64,000 nucleotides of DNA from assembly GCA_947482665.1 (NCBI GenBank), contig CANKJK010000011.1, positions 1-64,000 of the forward strand. The letters are read 5' to 3'. Numbering within the stretch: position 1 is the stretch's first letter; the number at the start of each line of letters is the position of its first letter. Below the pieces are notes generated by a model that had not been told where the DNA came from, made no database searches, and saw nothing but the letters and a program-made list of their open reading frames with translations. Source of the DNA: Acidobacteriota bacterium (GTDB taxonomy: Bacteria; Acidobacteriota; Vicinamibacteria; Vicinamibacterales; UBA2999). Shown here piece after piece: positions 15,731 through 24,010 of the stretch. The translations under genes and the position numbers were made by a program.

Positions 15731-17743
15731 ATGAGTCACTCCCCTCACCACGCCACCGAGCTCACCGACCTGCACGTCGAGGCGACCTACCGGCTGACCG
15801 AGGCGCTGGTTGACGCGGAAGCCAGGATGCGCAGGCGCGTGGAGCTGCTGTCGGAGGTCGTCTTCGAGACCGACGCGGCAGGGCGCCTGGTCTTTCTGAG
15901 CGGCGCGTCGGTGAGAACGCTGGGTTACGAGCCGGAGGCCTGCCTGGGTCAGCGGCTGCAGCACTTCATCGTTGAAGAGGACTGGCCGCTGCTCGAGCGG
16001 GGGATGCGCGAGGCCGAGGAGACGCTGTCCGCGGACCCGCTGATCCGGGTGCGGCAGCGGAACGGCGCCATCGCGTGGGTCGAAGTCTCGCTGGCCCGGA
16101 TCGGTGGCGGCGGCGTGGTCGGCGCGCTCCACGACGTCACTCAGCGCAAGCTGGCGCAGGACGAGCTGGCCAAGCTGTCACTGGTGGCCAGCTACACGGA
16201 CAACATGGTCCTCATCACCGACCGGAACGGCTTGACGGAGTGGGTCAACGAGGCCTTCACCAAGCGGACCGGATACGTCCTGGCGGACCTCGCGGGACGA
16301 AAGCCAGGCGAGGTCTTGCAGGGGCCACAGACCGACCGGGGGGTGGTGACGCAAATCGGCGAGAACGTTCGGGAGGGACACTCCTTCAGGGCGGAACTGC
16401 GGAACTACACGAAGCGGGGCGAGCCCTACTGGGTGCAGTTCCAGATCTCACCCATCCGTAATCAGCAGGGCGACGTTGAGCGGTTCGTCTCGATTCAGAC
16501 GGACTCGACGGAGTTGCACCAGACGCAGGAAGCGCTGGAGGCTGCCAGGGAACATGCCGAGGCGGCGAACGACGCGAAGACGCAATTTCTGGCCACCATC
16601 AGCCACGAGATGCGGACGCCGCTCAGCGCGATCATCGGATCGGTCGCGCTCGCGCTGGACGACGCGGCCGGGCTGCCGGAGGCACGGACACACCTGGCGC
16701 GCGTCAACGAGGGTGCCGAGATCCTGCAGCGCCTCATCAGCGACGTACTGGACGTGGCAAAGATCGAGGCCGGCCAGATTGACGTCGAGTGCGCCCCCGT
16801 CACCATTCGCCGGTGCCTGCAGACAGCCGTCGCACCGGTGGCGGACCGCGCGCGTGCGAAGGGGCTTGAGTTCAGGCTGATGGTGGATGAGTCGCTGCCG
16901 GCCGAGATGATGGGCGATCCTGATCGGATGCGGCAGATCGTGACCAACCTCGTCGAGAATGCGGTCAAGTTCACCAACACCGGCCATGTGCGGGTCGAGG
17001 CATCGCTCCTCGACCGATCCGAACTGGGTCTGGCCGCACTTGAGATTCGAGTCATCGACTCCGGCGTCGGTATTCCGCTTGAGGCCCAGACACGCATCTT
17101 CGAGCGCTTCGTCCAGGGCGACAGCTCCACGACCCGCCGGAACGGCGGTGCCGGCCTGGGCCTGAGCATCGTGAAGTCGCTCGCCGAGGCGCTCGGCGGC
17201 GCCGTGAGCGTGCGGAGTCGCATCGGGGAAGGGGCCGACTTCCGCGTGACGCTGCCGCTCGTGCCGGTCTCGCTGCCGCCCTCCGCGGCGGCCGCCGAGC
17301 CCACCGTGGTCGCGCGGCCCGAATTGCGGGCAGTGCGGCCCACGGCCCGCATCCTGGTGGCCGAGGACAACGACATGAACTTCGCGGTCATGCAGAGCTG
17401 CCTCAAGCAGGTCGGCTACACCGTCGAGCGGGCGCTGGATGGACGGGCAGCTGCCGCGGCCGCATCGCGCTGCGACTTGATTCTCATGGACGTGGAAATG
17501 CCCGAGGTGGACGGCGTAGAGGCGACGCGCCGGATTCGCGCGTGGGAGCGCGAGAACGGCCGGGCACCCGTCCCCATCATCGCCCTCACCGCTCACGCCA
17601 TGCAGGAGTACCGGGCGCGGACCCTCGCCGCTGGATGCACCGGCTACCTCACGAAGCCCTTCCATCCGCGCGCGCTGCAGGACGCGGTCGCCGCGGCGCT
17701 CGACCACGAGCGGGAGGCGGAGCGCGTGGCGCCCGCGAGCTAG
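15731..17743 (+). CDS. Hybrid sensor histidine kinase with two PAS domains and receiver
   Basis: 670 residues from ATG 15731; the open frame extends further upstream only through the preceding gene. Domain order: PAS (~35-140, ETDAAGRLVFLSGAS), PAS/PAC (~150-270, ITDRNGLTEWVNEAF, ending QFQISPIRNQQG), HisKA with FLATISHEMRTPLSAIIG (phospho-His near residue 291), HATPase_c with NLVENAVKFTN, DSGVGIP and GAGLGLSIVKSL, then a receiver domain with LVAEDNDMN, phospho-acceptor in LILMDVEMPEVDG (near residue 586), and TGYLTKPF. No transmembrane segment is visible, so it senses a cytoplasmic signal. No DNA-binding response regulator lies beside it. It follows the isochorismatase-like gene by 13 nt. 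Confidence 0.92.
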   Translation: MSHSPHHATELTDLHVEATYRLTEALVDAEARMRRRVELLSEVVFETDAAGRLVFLSGASVRTLGYEPEACLGQRLQHFIVEEDWPLLERGMREAEETLSADPLIRVRQRNGAIAWVEVSLARIGGGGVVGALHDVTQRKLAQDELAKLSLVASYTDNMVLITDRNGLTEWVNEAFTKRTGYVLADLAGRKPGEVLQGPQTDRGVVTQIGENVREGHSFRAELRNYTKRGEPYWVQFQISPIRNQQGDVERFVSIQTDSTELHQTQEALEAAREHAEAANDAKTQFLATISHEMRTPLSAIIGSVALALDDAAGLPEARTHLARVNEGAEILQRLISDVLDVAKIEAGQIDVECAPVTIRRCLQTAVAPVADRARAKGLEFRLMVDESLPAEMMGDPDRMRQIVTNLVENAVKFTNTGHVRVEASLLDRSELGLAALEIRVIDSGVGIPLEAQTRIFERFVQGDSSTTRRNGGAGLGLSIVKSLAEALGGAVSVRSRIGEGADFRVTLPLVPVSLPPSAAAAEPTVVARPELRAVRPTARILVAEDNDMNFAVMQSCLKQVGYTVERALDGRAAAAAASRCDLILMDVEMPEVDGVEATRRIRAWERENGRAPVPIIALTAHAMQEYRARTLAAGCTGYLTKPFHPRALQDAVAAALDHEREAERVAPAS

Positions 17744-17887
17744 CGCCGGACGGCACCGCACTCACAGTCTCCCGCGATCTCCGGAGACCGCGACGTTCTC
17801 ATCCAGGCTGAGCGCGAGACACCCTCCGCTGGCCGGATCGTCTACGCGCCCGGGAATGGCTCAGCGCGCTGACGGTGTAGGCCGTAC

Positions 17888-19417
17888 CTATGACTTCGCC
17901 GTCGCCAGCCCCGCCAGCTCCTGGCCCGACGCCGTCTCGACATCCTTGTGCAGGCTGTTGCCGTGGCTGTCCATCGTCACGATGGCCGGGAAGTCCTCGA
18001 CGTGCAGGTGCCACATGGCCTCGGGTGACCCGAACTCCATCAGCGACACACCGTCTACGCGCGTGATGGCCTTGGCGTAGAACTGCGCTGCGCCGCCGAC
18101 GGCGTTCAGATACACCGCGCCGTGCTCCTTCAGGCCGGCCAGGGTCTTGGCGCCCATCCCGCCCTTGCCCATGACCGCGCGGATGCCGTACTTGCCGATG
18201 ATGTCGGCCTGGTAGGGTTCCTCGCGGATGCTCGTGGTCGGGCCCGCGGCCGTCACCGTCCAGCCCTCGCCCTGCTTCGCCACCACGGGCCCGCAGTGAT
18301 AGACGATGCCACCGCGCAGATCGACGGGCGGCTCGTGCTGCATCAGGTGATGGTGTACGGCGTCTCGGCCGGTATACATGCGGCCCGAGATCAGCACCAC
18401 GTCGCCGACCTTGAGCGAGCGGATCTGCGCCTCGCTGATGGGCGCCTGAAGCCGGACCTCGCGGCCCGTACGCTGCACACCGGCCTGGGCGGCCATCGCA
18501 GCGGCGGGATTGGACGGATCACAGTAGAGCCAGCGCTTGATCGCGCCGGTGGTCGCATCGAGCACGACGCCGAGACGCCGGAACGCCCAGCAGTCGTAGG
18601 CGACCGAGACGAAGAAGCTTGCCGGCAGGCGGTTGAGCACACCGACCTTGCAGCCGATGAGCGACACACGGCCGCCGAAGCCCATCGTGCCGATGCCGAG
18701 GCCGTTGACAGTGCCCATGATCTGCGCCTCGAGCTCGGCAAGCCGCGGGTCCGGGTTCACATCGTCGAGCGTGCGGAACAGCTGTTCCTTCGCGTGGGCA
18801 TATCCGGAGGTGCGGTCACCGCCGACACAGACGCCGAGGGCGCCCGGCGCGCAGCCCTTGCCCTGTGCCTGCCACACGGCGTGCAGGATGCACTTGCGCA
18901 CGCCCTCAAGCGAGCGGTCCGCGCGTCCCAGATGCGGCAGTTCCACCGGCAGCGCGTACTGCGCGTTGGTGTTCTCGCAGCCGCCGCCCTTCAGGATCAG
19001 CTTCACCTCGATCTCGTTGTCGCTCTCCCACTGGTGGAAGTGGATGATCGGGGTGCCGGGTCCGAGGTTGTCGCCGGAGTTGGCGCCGGTGAGGGAGTCC
19101 ACCGAGTTGGACCGGAGCTTCCCGCGCTTCGTCGCCTCGGCGATCGCCTCGCGGATCTGCTTCGCCATCACGATCTGATTGGCGCCAACGGGCGTCTTCA
19201 CCTCGAAGGTGGGCATGCCGGTGTCCTGGCAGATCGCGCCTTCACCCTCGGCGGCCTGGTCGATATTGACCGCGATAATCTGCAGCGCCTGTCCCGACTG
19301 CGTGGCCGGATCCTCCTTGGCCATGGCCACTTTCATGGCCGCCCGGACGTCGGGTGGCAGGTCCGTGGAGGTCTTGACGATGAGGGAGAGGACGCTGTCG
19401 AAGAAGGCTGCCGGCAT
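17888..19417 (-). CDS. Class I fumarate hydratase (single-chain, 4Fe-4S)
   Basis: 509 residues, the length of one-chain class I fumarases (FumA/FumB type) that join the alpha and beta halves. It catalyses reversible hydration of fumarate to malate. Likely cluster cysteines are in GAICQDTGMP, KGGGCENTN and the VCVGGDRTSG region. Other hallmarks are SVDSLTGANSGDN, GTPIIHFHQWE, the C-terminal-half GGIVYHCGPV and GPTTSIREEP, and GKGGM. The start is ATG 19417. Its promoter is back to back with that of the exported methyltransferase, only 23 nt separating the two start codons. The 144-nt spacer to the histidine kinase on the other side is convergent and shows no clear terminator. Confidence 0.93.
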   Translation of the reverse strand: MPAAFFDSVLSLIVKTSTDLPPDVRAAMKVAMAKEDPATQSGQALQIIAVNIDQAAEGEGAICQDTGMPTFEVKTPVGANQIVMAKQIREAIAEATKRGKLRSNSVDSLTGANSGDNLGPGTPIIHFHQWESDNEIEVKLILKGGGCENTNAQYALPVELPHLGRADRSLEGVRKCILHAVWQAQGKGCAPGALGVCVGGDRTSGYAHAKEQLFRTLDDVNPDPRLAELEAQIMGTVNGLGIGTMGFGGRVSLIGCKVGVLNRLPASFFVSVAYDCWAFRRLGVVLDATTGAIKRWLYCDPSNPAAAMAAQAGVQRTGREVRLQAPISEAQIRSLKVGDVVLISGRMYTGRDAVHHHLMQHEPPVDLRGGIVYHCGPVVAKQGEGWTVTAAGPTTSIREEPYQADIIGKYGIRAVMGKGGMGAKTLAGLKEHGAVYLNAVGGAAQFYAKAITRVDGVSLMEFGSPEAMWHLHVEDFPAIVTMDSHGNSLHKDVETASGQELAGLATAKS

Positions 19418-19426
19418 AGGAAGCTC

Positions 19427-19434
19427 AGTATAGT
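19427..19434. promoter_or_regulatory. Overlapping divergent -10 boxes between fumarase and methyltransferase
   Basis: The 8-bp core AGTATAGT contains TATACT on the minus strand (19432-19427) and TATAGT on the plus strand (19429-19434). The fumarase ATG is at 19417 and the methyltransferase GTG at 19441, so each box ends 6-9 nt from its start codon. Both mRNAs would be leaderless or nearly so. Each -35 region would fall inside the coding region of the other gene. Confidence 0.5.
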
Positions 19435-19440
19435 TTGGAC

Positions 19441-20148
19441 GTGCGCTCCTCTCACTCCCGCGTCGCCGCCGCCGCGCTCCTCGCCGGCATGCTCGGTCTG
19501 GGGCTGACCGCGACGGGCACCGCCGCGCAGCGCCCCGACGCGCCGGCCCGCGCCAGGCTCTTTCCGCCGATCGACCTCGGCCTGCTGGAGCCGCCGGACC
19601 GGGATGCGTGGCAGCAGCCCGACCAGATCATGGACACGCTCGGCGTGGCGGATGGGTCCGTCGTGGCGGATATCGGCGCGGGCGCGGGCTGGTTCACAGT
19701 GCGGCTGGGCACACGCGTGGGACCTCGCGGCCTCGTCTACGCACAGGATGTGCAGCGTCCCGTGCTCGACGCGATCCGTCGCCGCACCGAACGCGAGCAT
19801 CTGCAAAACGTGCAGACACGCCTCGGCATGGGTGACAACCCGAACCTCCCGGCCGCCGCGCTTGACGCGATCCTCATTGTCGATGTCTACCCGGAGATCG
19901 ACGACCGGGTGTCCTTCCTCCGCAGCCTCGGTCGGTCGTTGAAGCCGACCGGGCGGATCGGCATCGTGAACTACAAGCCGGGCGAGGGCGGACCAGGGCC
20001 GGTGGCCCGGCTCGGCGAGGGCGAACGCGTCGCGCAAGCCATCGTCGAGTCGGACGTGGCGGCCGCGGGCCTGACCCTCGTGCCGGTCCGACAGTTCTTG
20101 CGCTACCAGTACCTCGTGGTCGCGATGCGGCCAGGGTCGGCGCGATGA
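19441..20148 (+). CDS. Exported class I SAM-dependent methyltransferase-like protein
   Basis: 235 residues from GTG 19441; an in-frame TTG at 19435 is the alternative. The N-terminus is a clear signal peptide ([14 protein letters not shown] then TATGTAAQ). The mature part is a Rossmann methyltransferase fold with motif [16 protein letters not shown], motif [10 protein letters not shown], and [12 protein letters not shown] as motif IV, ending in QYLVVAMRP. Exported proteins of this kind, often annotated as methyltransferases, are common in Acidobacteria and Proteobacteria. As S-adenosylmethionine is not expected in the periplasm, their real activity is unclear. The gene overlaps thiD by ATGA, which may only reflect gene packing. 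Confidence 0.8.
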   Translation: MRSSHSRVAAAALLAGMLGLGLTATGTAAQRPDAPARARLFPPIDLGLLEPPDRDAWQQPDQIMDTLGVADGSVVADIGAGAGWFTVRLGTRVGPRGLVYAQDVQRPVLDAIRRRTEREHLQNVQTRLGMGDNPNLPAAALDAILIVDVYPEIDDRVSFLRSLGRSLKPTGRIGIVNYKPGEGGPGPVARLGEGERVAQAIVESDVAAAGLTLVPVRQFLRYQYLVVAMRPGSAR

Positions 20149-20942
20149 GTGCGCCGGCTGTTGCGCTCACCATCGCCGGATCTGATTCCGGAGGGGGCGC
20201 TGGTATCCAGGCGGACCTCAAGACCTTTGCCGCGCATGGGGTCTACGGCGTCAGTGCCATCGCCGCGCTGACCGCGCAGAGCACGCTGGGCGTCCAGCGC
20301 GTGGCGCCGGTGGAGCCTGCCATGGTGGCCGCGCAGATCGCCGCCGTCGCCGAGGACTTCACGATTGCGGCGGCCAAGACCGGCATGCTCGGCACCGCCG
20401 CCATCGTGGCCGAGGTCATCGACAGCATTCGGCGTTTTGCCATCCCGAATCTCGTCGTCGACCCGGTCATTCAGTCGTCGAGTGGCACCCACCTGCTCGA
20501 CACCGCGGGTGTGGACCTGCTGCGGACGGCCCTGCTGCCATTGGCGACGGTCGTGACACCAAACTGGGCCGAGACCGAAGCCCTCACCGGCATCCGCGTC
20601 GCCAGCGCCGCCGATGCACGGCTCGCGGCCAGCGCGCTGCTCGGACTCGGTCCGCGGGCGGTCATTGTCACCGGCGGGCATGGCACTGGCAGCGACATCA
20701 TCGACGTGCTGGTCACCGTGGATGGACTCTACGAATTCCGGGCCAGCCGTGTGACCGGCCGGTCAACACACGGCACCGGCTGCGCCTTTTCCGCCGCCCT
20801 CACGGCACACCTCGCACTCGGGCGCCCGCTGGATGACGCCGTTGTGCTGGCACAGGGCTACGTGGCGGACGCGATCCAGTGCGGCTTCGAGCTTGGCTCC
20901 GGACCGCATGGCCCGATGAACCACCTCACGGCCACGCGGTAG
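20145..20942 (+). CDS. thiD: Hydroxymethylpyrimidine/phosphomethylpyrimidine kinase
   Basis: 265 residues, the usual ThiD length. It phosphorylates HMP and HMP-phosphate to HMP diphosphate for thiamine synthesis. The ribokinase-like family is shown by [20 protein letters not shown] near the N-terminus, AAKTGMLG in the middle, [12 protein letters not shown] (the usual form is VVMVATSG), and the anion-hole/catalytic loop [13 protein letters not shown] near residue 210. The ATG overlaps the preceding stop (ATGA). No other thi gene is in the window. It is followed by moaE after a 35-nt gap containing a -10-like box. Confidence 0.92.
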   Translation: MSAPAVALTIAGSDSGGGAGIQADLKTFAAHGVYGVSAIAALTAQSTLGVQRVAPVEPAMVAAQIAAVAEDFTIAAAKTGMLGTAAIVAEVIDSIRRFAIPNLVVDPVIQSSSGTHLLDTAGVDLLRTALLPLATVVTPNWAETEALTGIRVASAADARLAASALLGLGPRAVIVTGGHGTGSDIIDVLVTVDGLYEFRASRVTGRSTHGTGCAFSAALTAHLALGRPLDDAVVLAQGYVADAIQCGFELGSGPHGPMNHLTATR

Positions 20943-20965
20943 ACGGCCCGCCGTCGACCCACCGC

Positions 20966-20971
20966 TATACT
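20966..20971 (+). promoter_or_regulatory. -10-like box for moaE-moaD
   Basis: TATACT, ending 6 nt before the moaE ATG at 20978. No recognisable -35. It would give a leaderless moaED mRNA. Confidence 0.45.
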
Positions 20972-20977
20972 CGCCTC

Positions 20978-21460
20978 ATGACGGCCCCGCTGGTTGCCAT
21001 CACCGCCAATGTGCTCGACGCAGCCACCCTGACCGCCGCGGTCTCTGAGGACGGAGCGGCACTTGGCGCAGTCACCACCTTCATCGGACTCGTGCGGGAT
21101 CACAACGTGGGGCGCCAGGTCCGCTTTCTCGACTACGAGGCCTACGACACGATGGCCCTGGGTGTGATGCAGACCATCCTCGCGGAAGCCGCCGAGCACT
21201 GGCCAGGCATCCGGCTCGGCATGCACCACCGCATCGGACGGCTGGCGATTGGCGAGGCAAGCATCGTCATTGCGGCCGCGTCGGCCCATCGCACCGATGC
21301 CTTCGCCGCCTGCCGCTATGCCATCGAACGCGTGAAGCAGATTCTCCCGGTGTGGAAGCACGAGCATTTCGAGGGCGGCGACGTGTGGCTCGAGGGCGCG
21401 ACCGTCCACCCGGACGACGCCGAGGCCCGCCGGAAGGCGCACGCGATCGCATGCGCGTAA
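20978..21460 (+). CDS. moaE: Molybdopterin synthase catalytic subunit
   Basis: 160 residues from ATG 20978; the longer open frame starts inside thiD. MoaE is the large subunit of molybdopterin synthase and moves sulfur from the MoaD thiocarboxylate to cyclic pyranopterin monophosphate. Hallmarks are GAVTTFIGLVRDHN, LDYEAYDTMA, HHRIGRLAIGEASIVI, AHRTDAFAACRYAIERVKQ and the active-site lysine region PVWKHEHFEGG. It overlaps moaD by 10 nt, an unusual MoaE-before-MoaD order. Confidence 0.94.
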   Translation: MTAPLVAITANVLDAATLTAAVSEDGAALGAVTTFIGLVRDHNVGRQVRFLDYEAYDTMALGVMQTILAEAAEHWPGIRLGMHHRIGRLAIGEASIVIAAASAHRTDAFAACRYAIERVKQILPVWKHEHFEGGDVWLEGATVHPDDAEARRKAHAIACA

Positions 21461-21696
21461 CCATCCGCCTGTTCGCGCGGCTCCGGGACCTGGTCGGTCA
21501 GGCGGAGTTCACGCGCGAGGTCACGGCTCCAGCGACGGTGTCGTCGGTGTGGAACGTGCTCATCGCCGAGTTTCCCGCCGCGCGCGACTACGAGCGCACG
21601 ATGTCGGTAGCCGTCAACGCCAACTACGCACGGCTCCACACGCCGGTCGCCGAGGGCGACGAGGTCGCCTTCCTTCCGCCCGTCTCCGGCGGATAG
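21451..21696 (+). CDS. moaD: Molybdopterin synthase sulfur carrier subunit
   Basis: 81 residues, a ubiquitin-like beta-grasp protein. It begins MRVTIRLFARLRDLVG, contains the conserved VNANYA segment, and ends FLPPVSGG; the C-terminal Gly-Gly is where the thiocarboxylate forms. The ATG at 21451 lies inside the end of moaE (10-nt overlap), so the two subunits are coupled for 1:1 production. Confidence 0.94.
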   Translation: MRVTIRLFARLRDLVGQAEFTREVTAPATVSSVWNVLIAEFPAARDYERTMSVAVNANYARLHTPVAEGDEVAFLPPVSGG

Positions 21697-21742
21697 GCCG
21701 GGGCGGCTCCGCGTCGTGGGCGGCAGAAGTCCCCCACGCGAA

Positions 21743-21962
21743 CGGAGGTTCGTGAGTCCGCGGTTCCGAGCCTGTGGAGCATGCCGTCATGGAAGCGCGA
21801 CAGGCGCACCGCCGGCGCCGGGTGGGGTGTCATCGGTGGGACCCGTCGAAGGAACACGCCGACGGGCGATGACGGGGCCCTGCACGGATGCGACAGGTCC
21901 GCCAGAGGTGCGGCTGTCCGGCATGCGGAACCGGACCGGACCCGCGGACTCACGAACCTCCG
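21743..21962. repeat. 220-nt foldback element in the prfA upstream region
   Basis: The 333-nt gap between moaD and prfA holds no gene but one large imperfect palindrome. The outer arms are perfect 21-bp inverted repeats at 21743-21763 and 21942-21962 (CGGAGGTTCGTGAG... and its complement). Further in, GCATGCCG (21779-21786) pairs with 21919-21926, a 12-nt arm at 21799-21810 pairs with 21907-21918 with one mismatch, GTCATCG (21829-21835) pairs with 21867-21873, and CCCGTCG (21842-21848) pairs with 21860-21866 around an 11-nt loop. The nested order fits a single long hairpin. It could be a MITE-like mobile element, a structured RNA or a leader of prfA. I see no second copy in the window and no clear target-site duplication. 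Confidence 0.7.
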
Positions 21963-22029
21963 GTCACGGGCGCCGCAAACTCCGCTAAACTCGTAGGGTT
22001 CGCCGCCCTGGGCGCGCGACCCCACTCCC

Positions 22030-23099
<1,070 letters not shown>

Positions 23100-23103
<4 letters not shown>

Positions 23104-23948
23104 CCCTCCAGGACGCACTGGCCGCGGCCCGTGCGCGACTGGTGGCGGCCCGCATCTCGACGGATGAGGCCACGGTGGACGTGGACCTCTTCGCCCGCCG
23201 GATCCTCGGCTGGGACCGCGCGCGCCTGCTCACCGAACTCCGCGGGAGCGTCCCGACGGGGCTGGAGCCGCAGTTCACGGCGTGGGTGGATCGCCGTGCT
23301 GCCCATGAACCGAGCGCCTATATCATCGGCGTCCGCGAGTTCTGGTCGTTGGAATTCGCCGTCACGCCGGCCGTTCTGATCCCGCGCCCCTGCACCGAGC
23401 TCGTCGTGGAGGAGGCCGTGGCGCTCCTCTCCGAGCACCCGGCGTGGCGTGTCGCCGAGATCGGCACGGGAAGCGGCTGCATCGCGGTCTCCGTGGCGCA
23501 CAGCGTGCCAGGAGTCCGGATCGTGGCCACGGACCTTTCGGCTGACGCGCTCACGGTGGCGCAGGGCAATGCCGCCCAGTTCGGCGTCGCGGACCGCGTC
23601 ACGTTCGTGGAGACGTCCTACCTGGACGGCATCGCGGGGCCCTTCGAGCTGCTGCTCGCGAACCCCCCGTATGTGCGGGCGGGTGATCGGCCCGGGCTCT
23701 CCCGCGTCGTGCAGCACGAGCCGGACGTGGCACTGTTTGGAGGCGAGAGCGGCCTCCGGGACATCACCGGCGTGCTGGACGCGGCCGAAGCCACGCTCAC
23801 CACAGGGGGCTGGCTCGTGATGGAGTTTGGCTACGGCCAGGAGCAGGACGTGCGCGAGCTGGTAGAGGCACGCGCCGGCTTCGAGGTCGTCCGCGTCCGC
23901 GACGACATCGAAGGCATCGCGCGTACAGCGGTCATCGCCCGCACCTGA
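23100..23948 (+). CDS. prmC: Release factor glutamine methyltransferase
   Basis: 282 residues. PrmC (HemK) methylates the glutamine of the GGQ motif in release factors using S-adenosylmethionine. The N-terminal helical domain ([15 protein letters not shown]) binds the release factor. The Rossmann domain has motif [17 protein letters not shown] and the glutamine-binding [20 protein letters not shown] and [13 protein letters not shown] are family hallmarks. The TTG start at 23100 overlaps the prfA stop (TTGA). Confidence 0.95.
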
Positions 23949-24010
23949 CGGCCCCAAGGCCATCACCAACAAGAACGTCGGTGGGCGAAGTCCCCATGCG
24001 AGGATGGGAT

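Noticed and set aside
21697-22029. Small open frames in the prfA upstream gap (for example 21716-21988)
   Set aside because: They lie within the foldback element, are Arg/Gly-rich in several frames on both strands, and have no ribosome-binding site.
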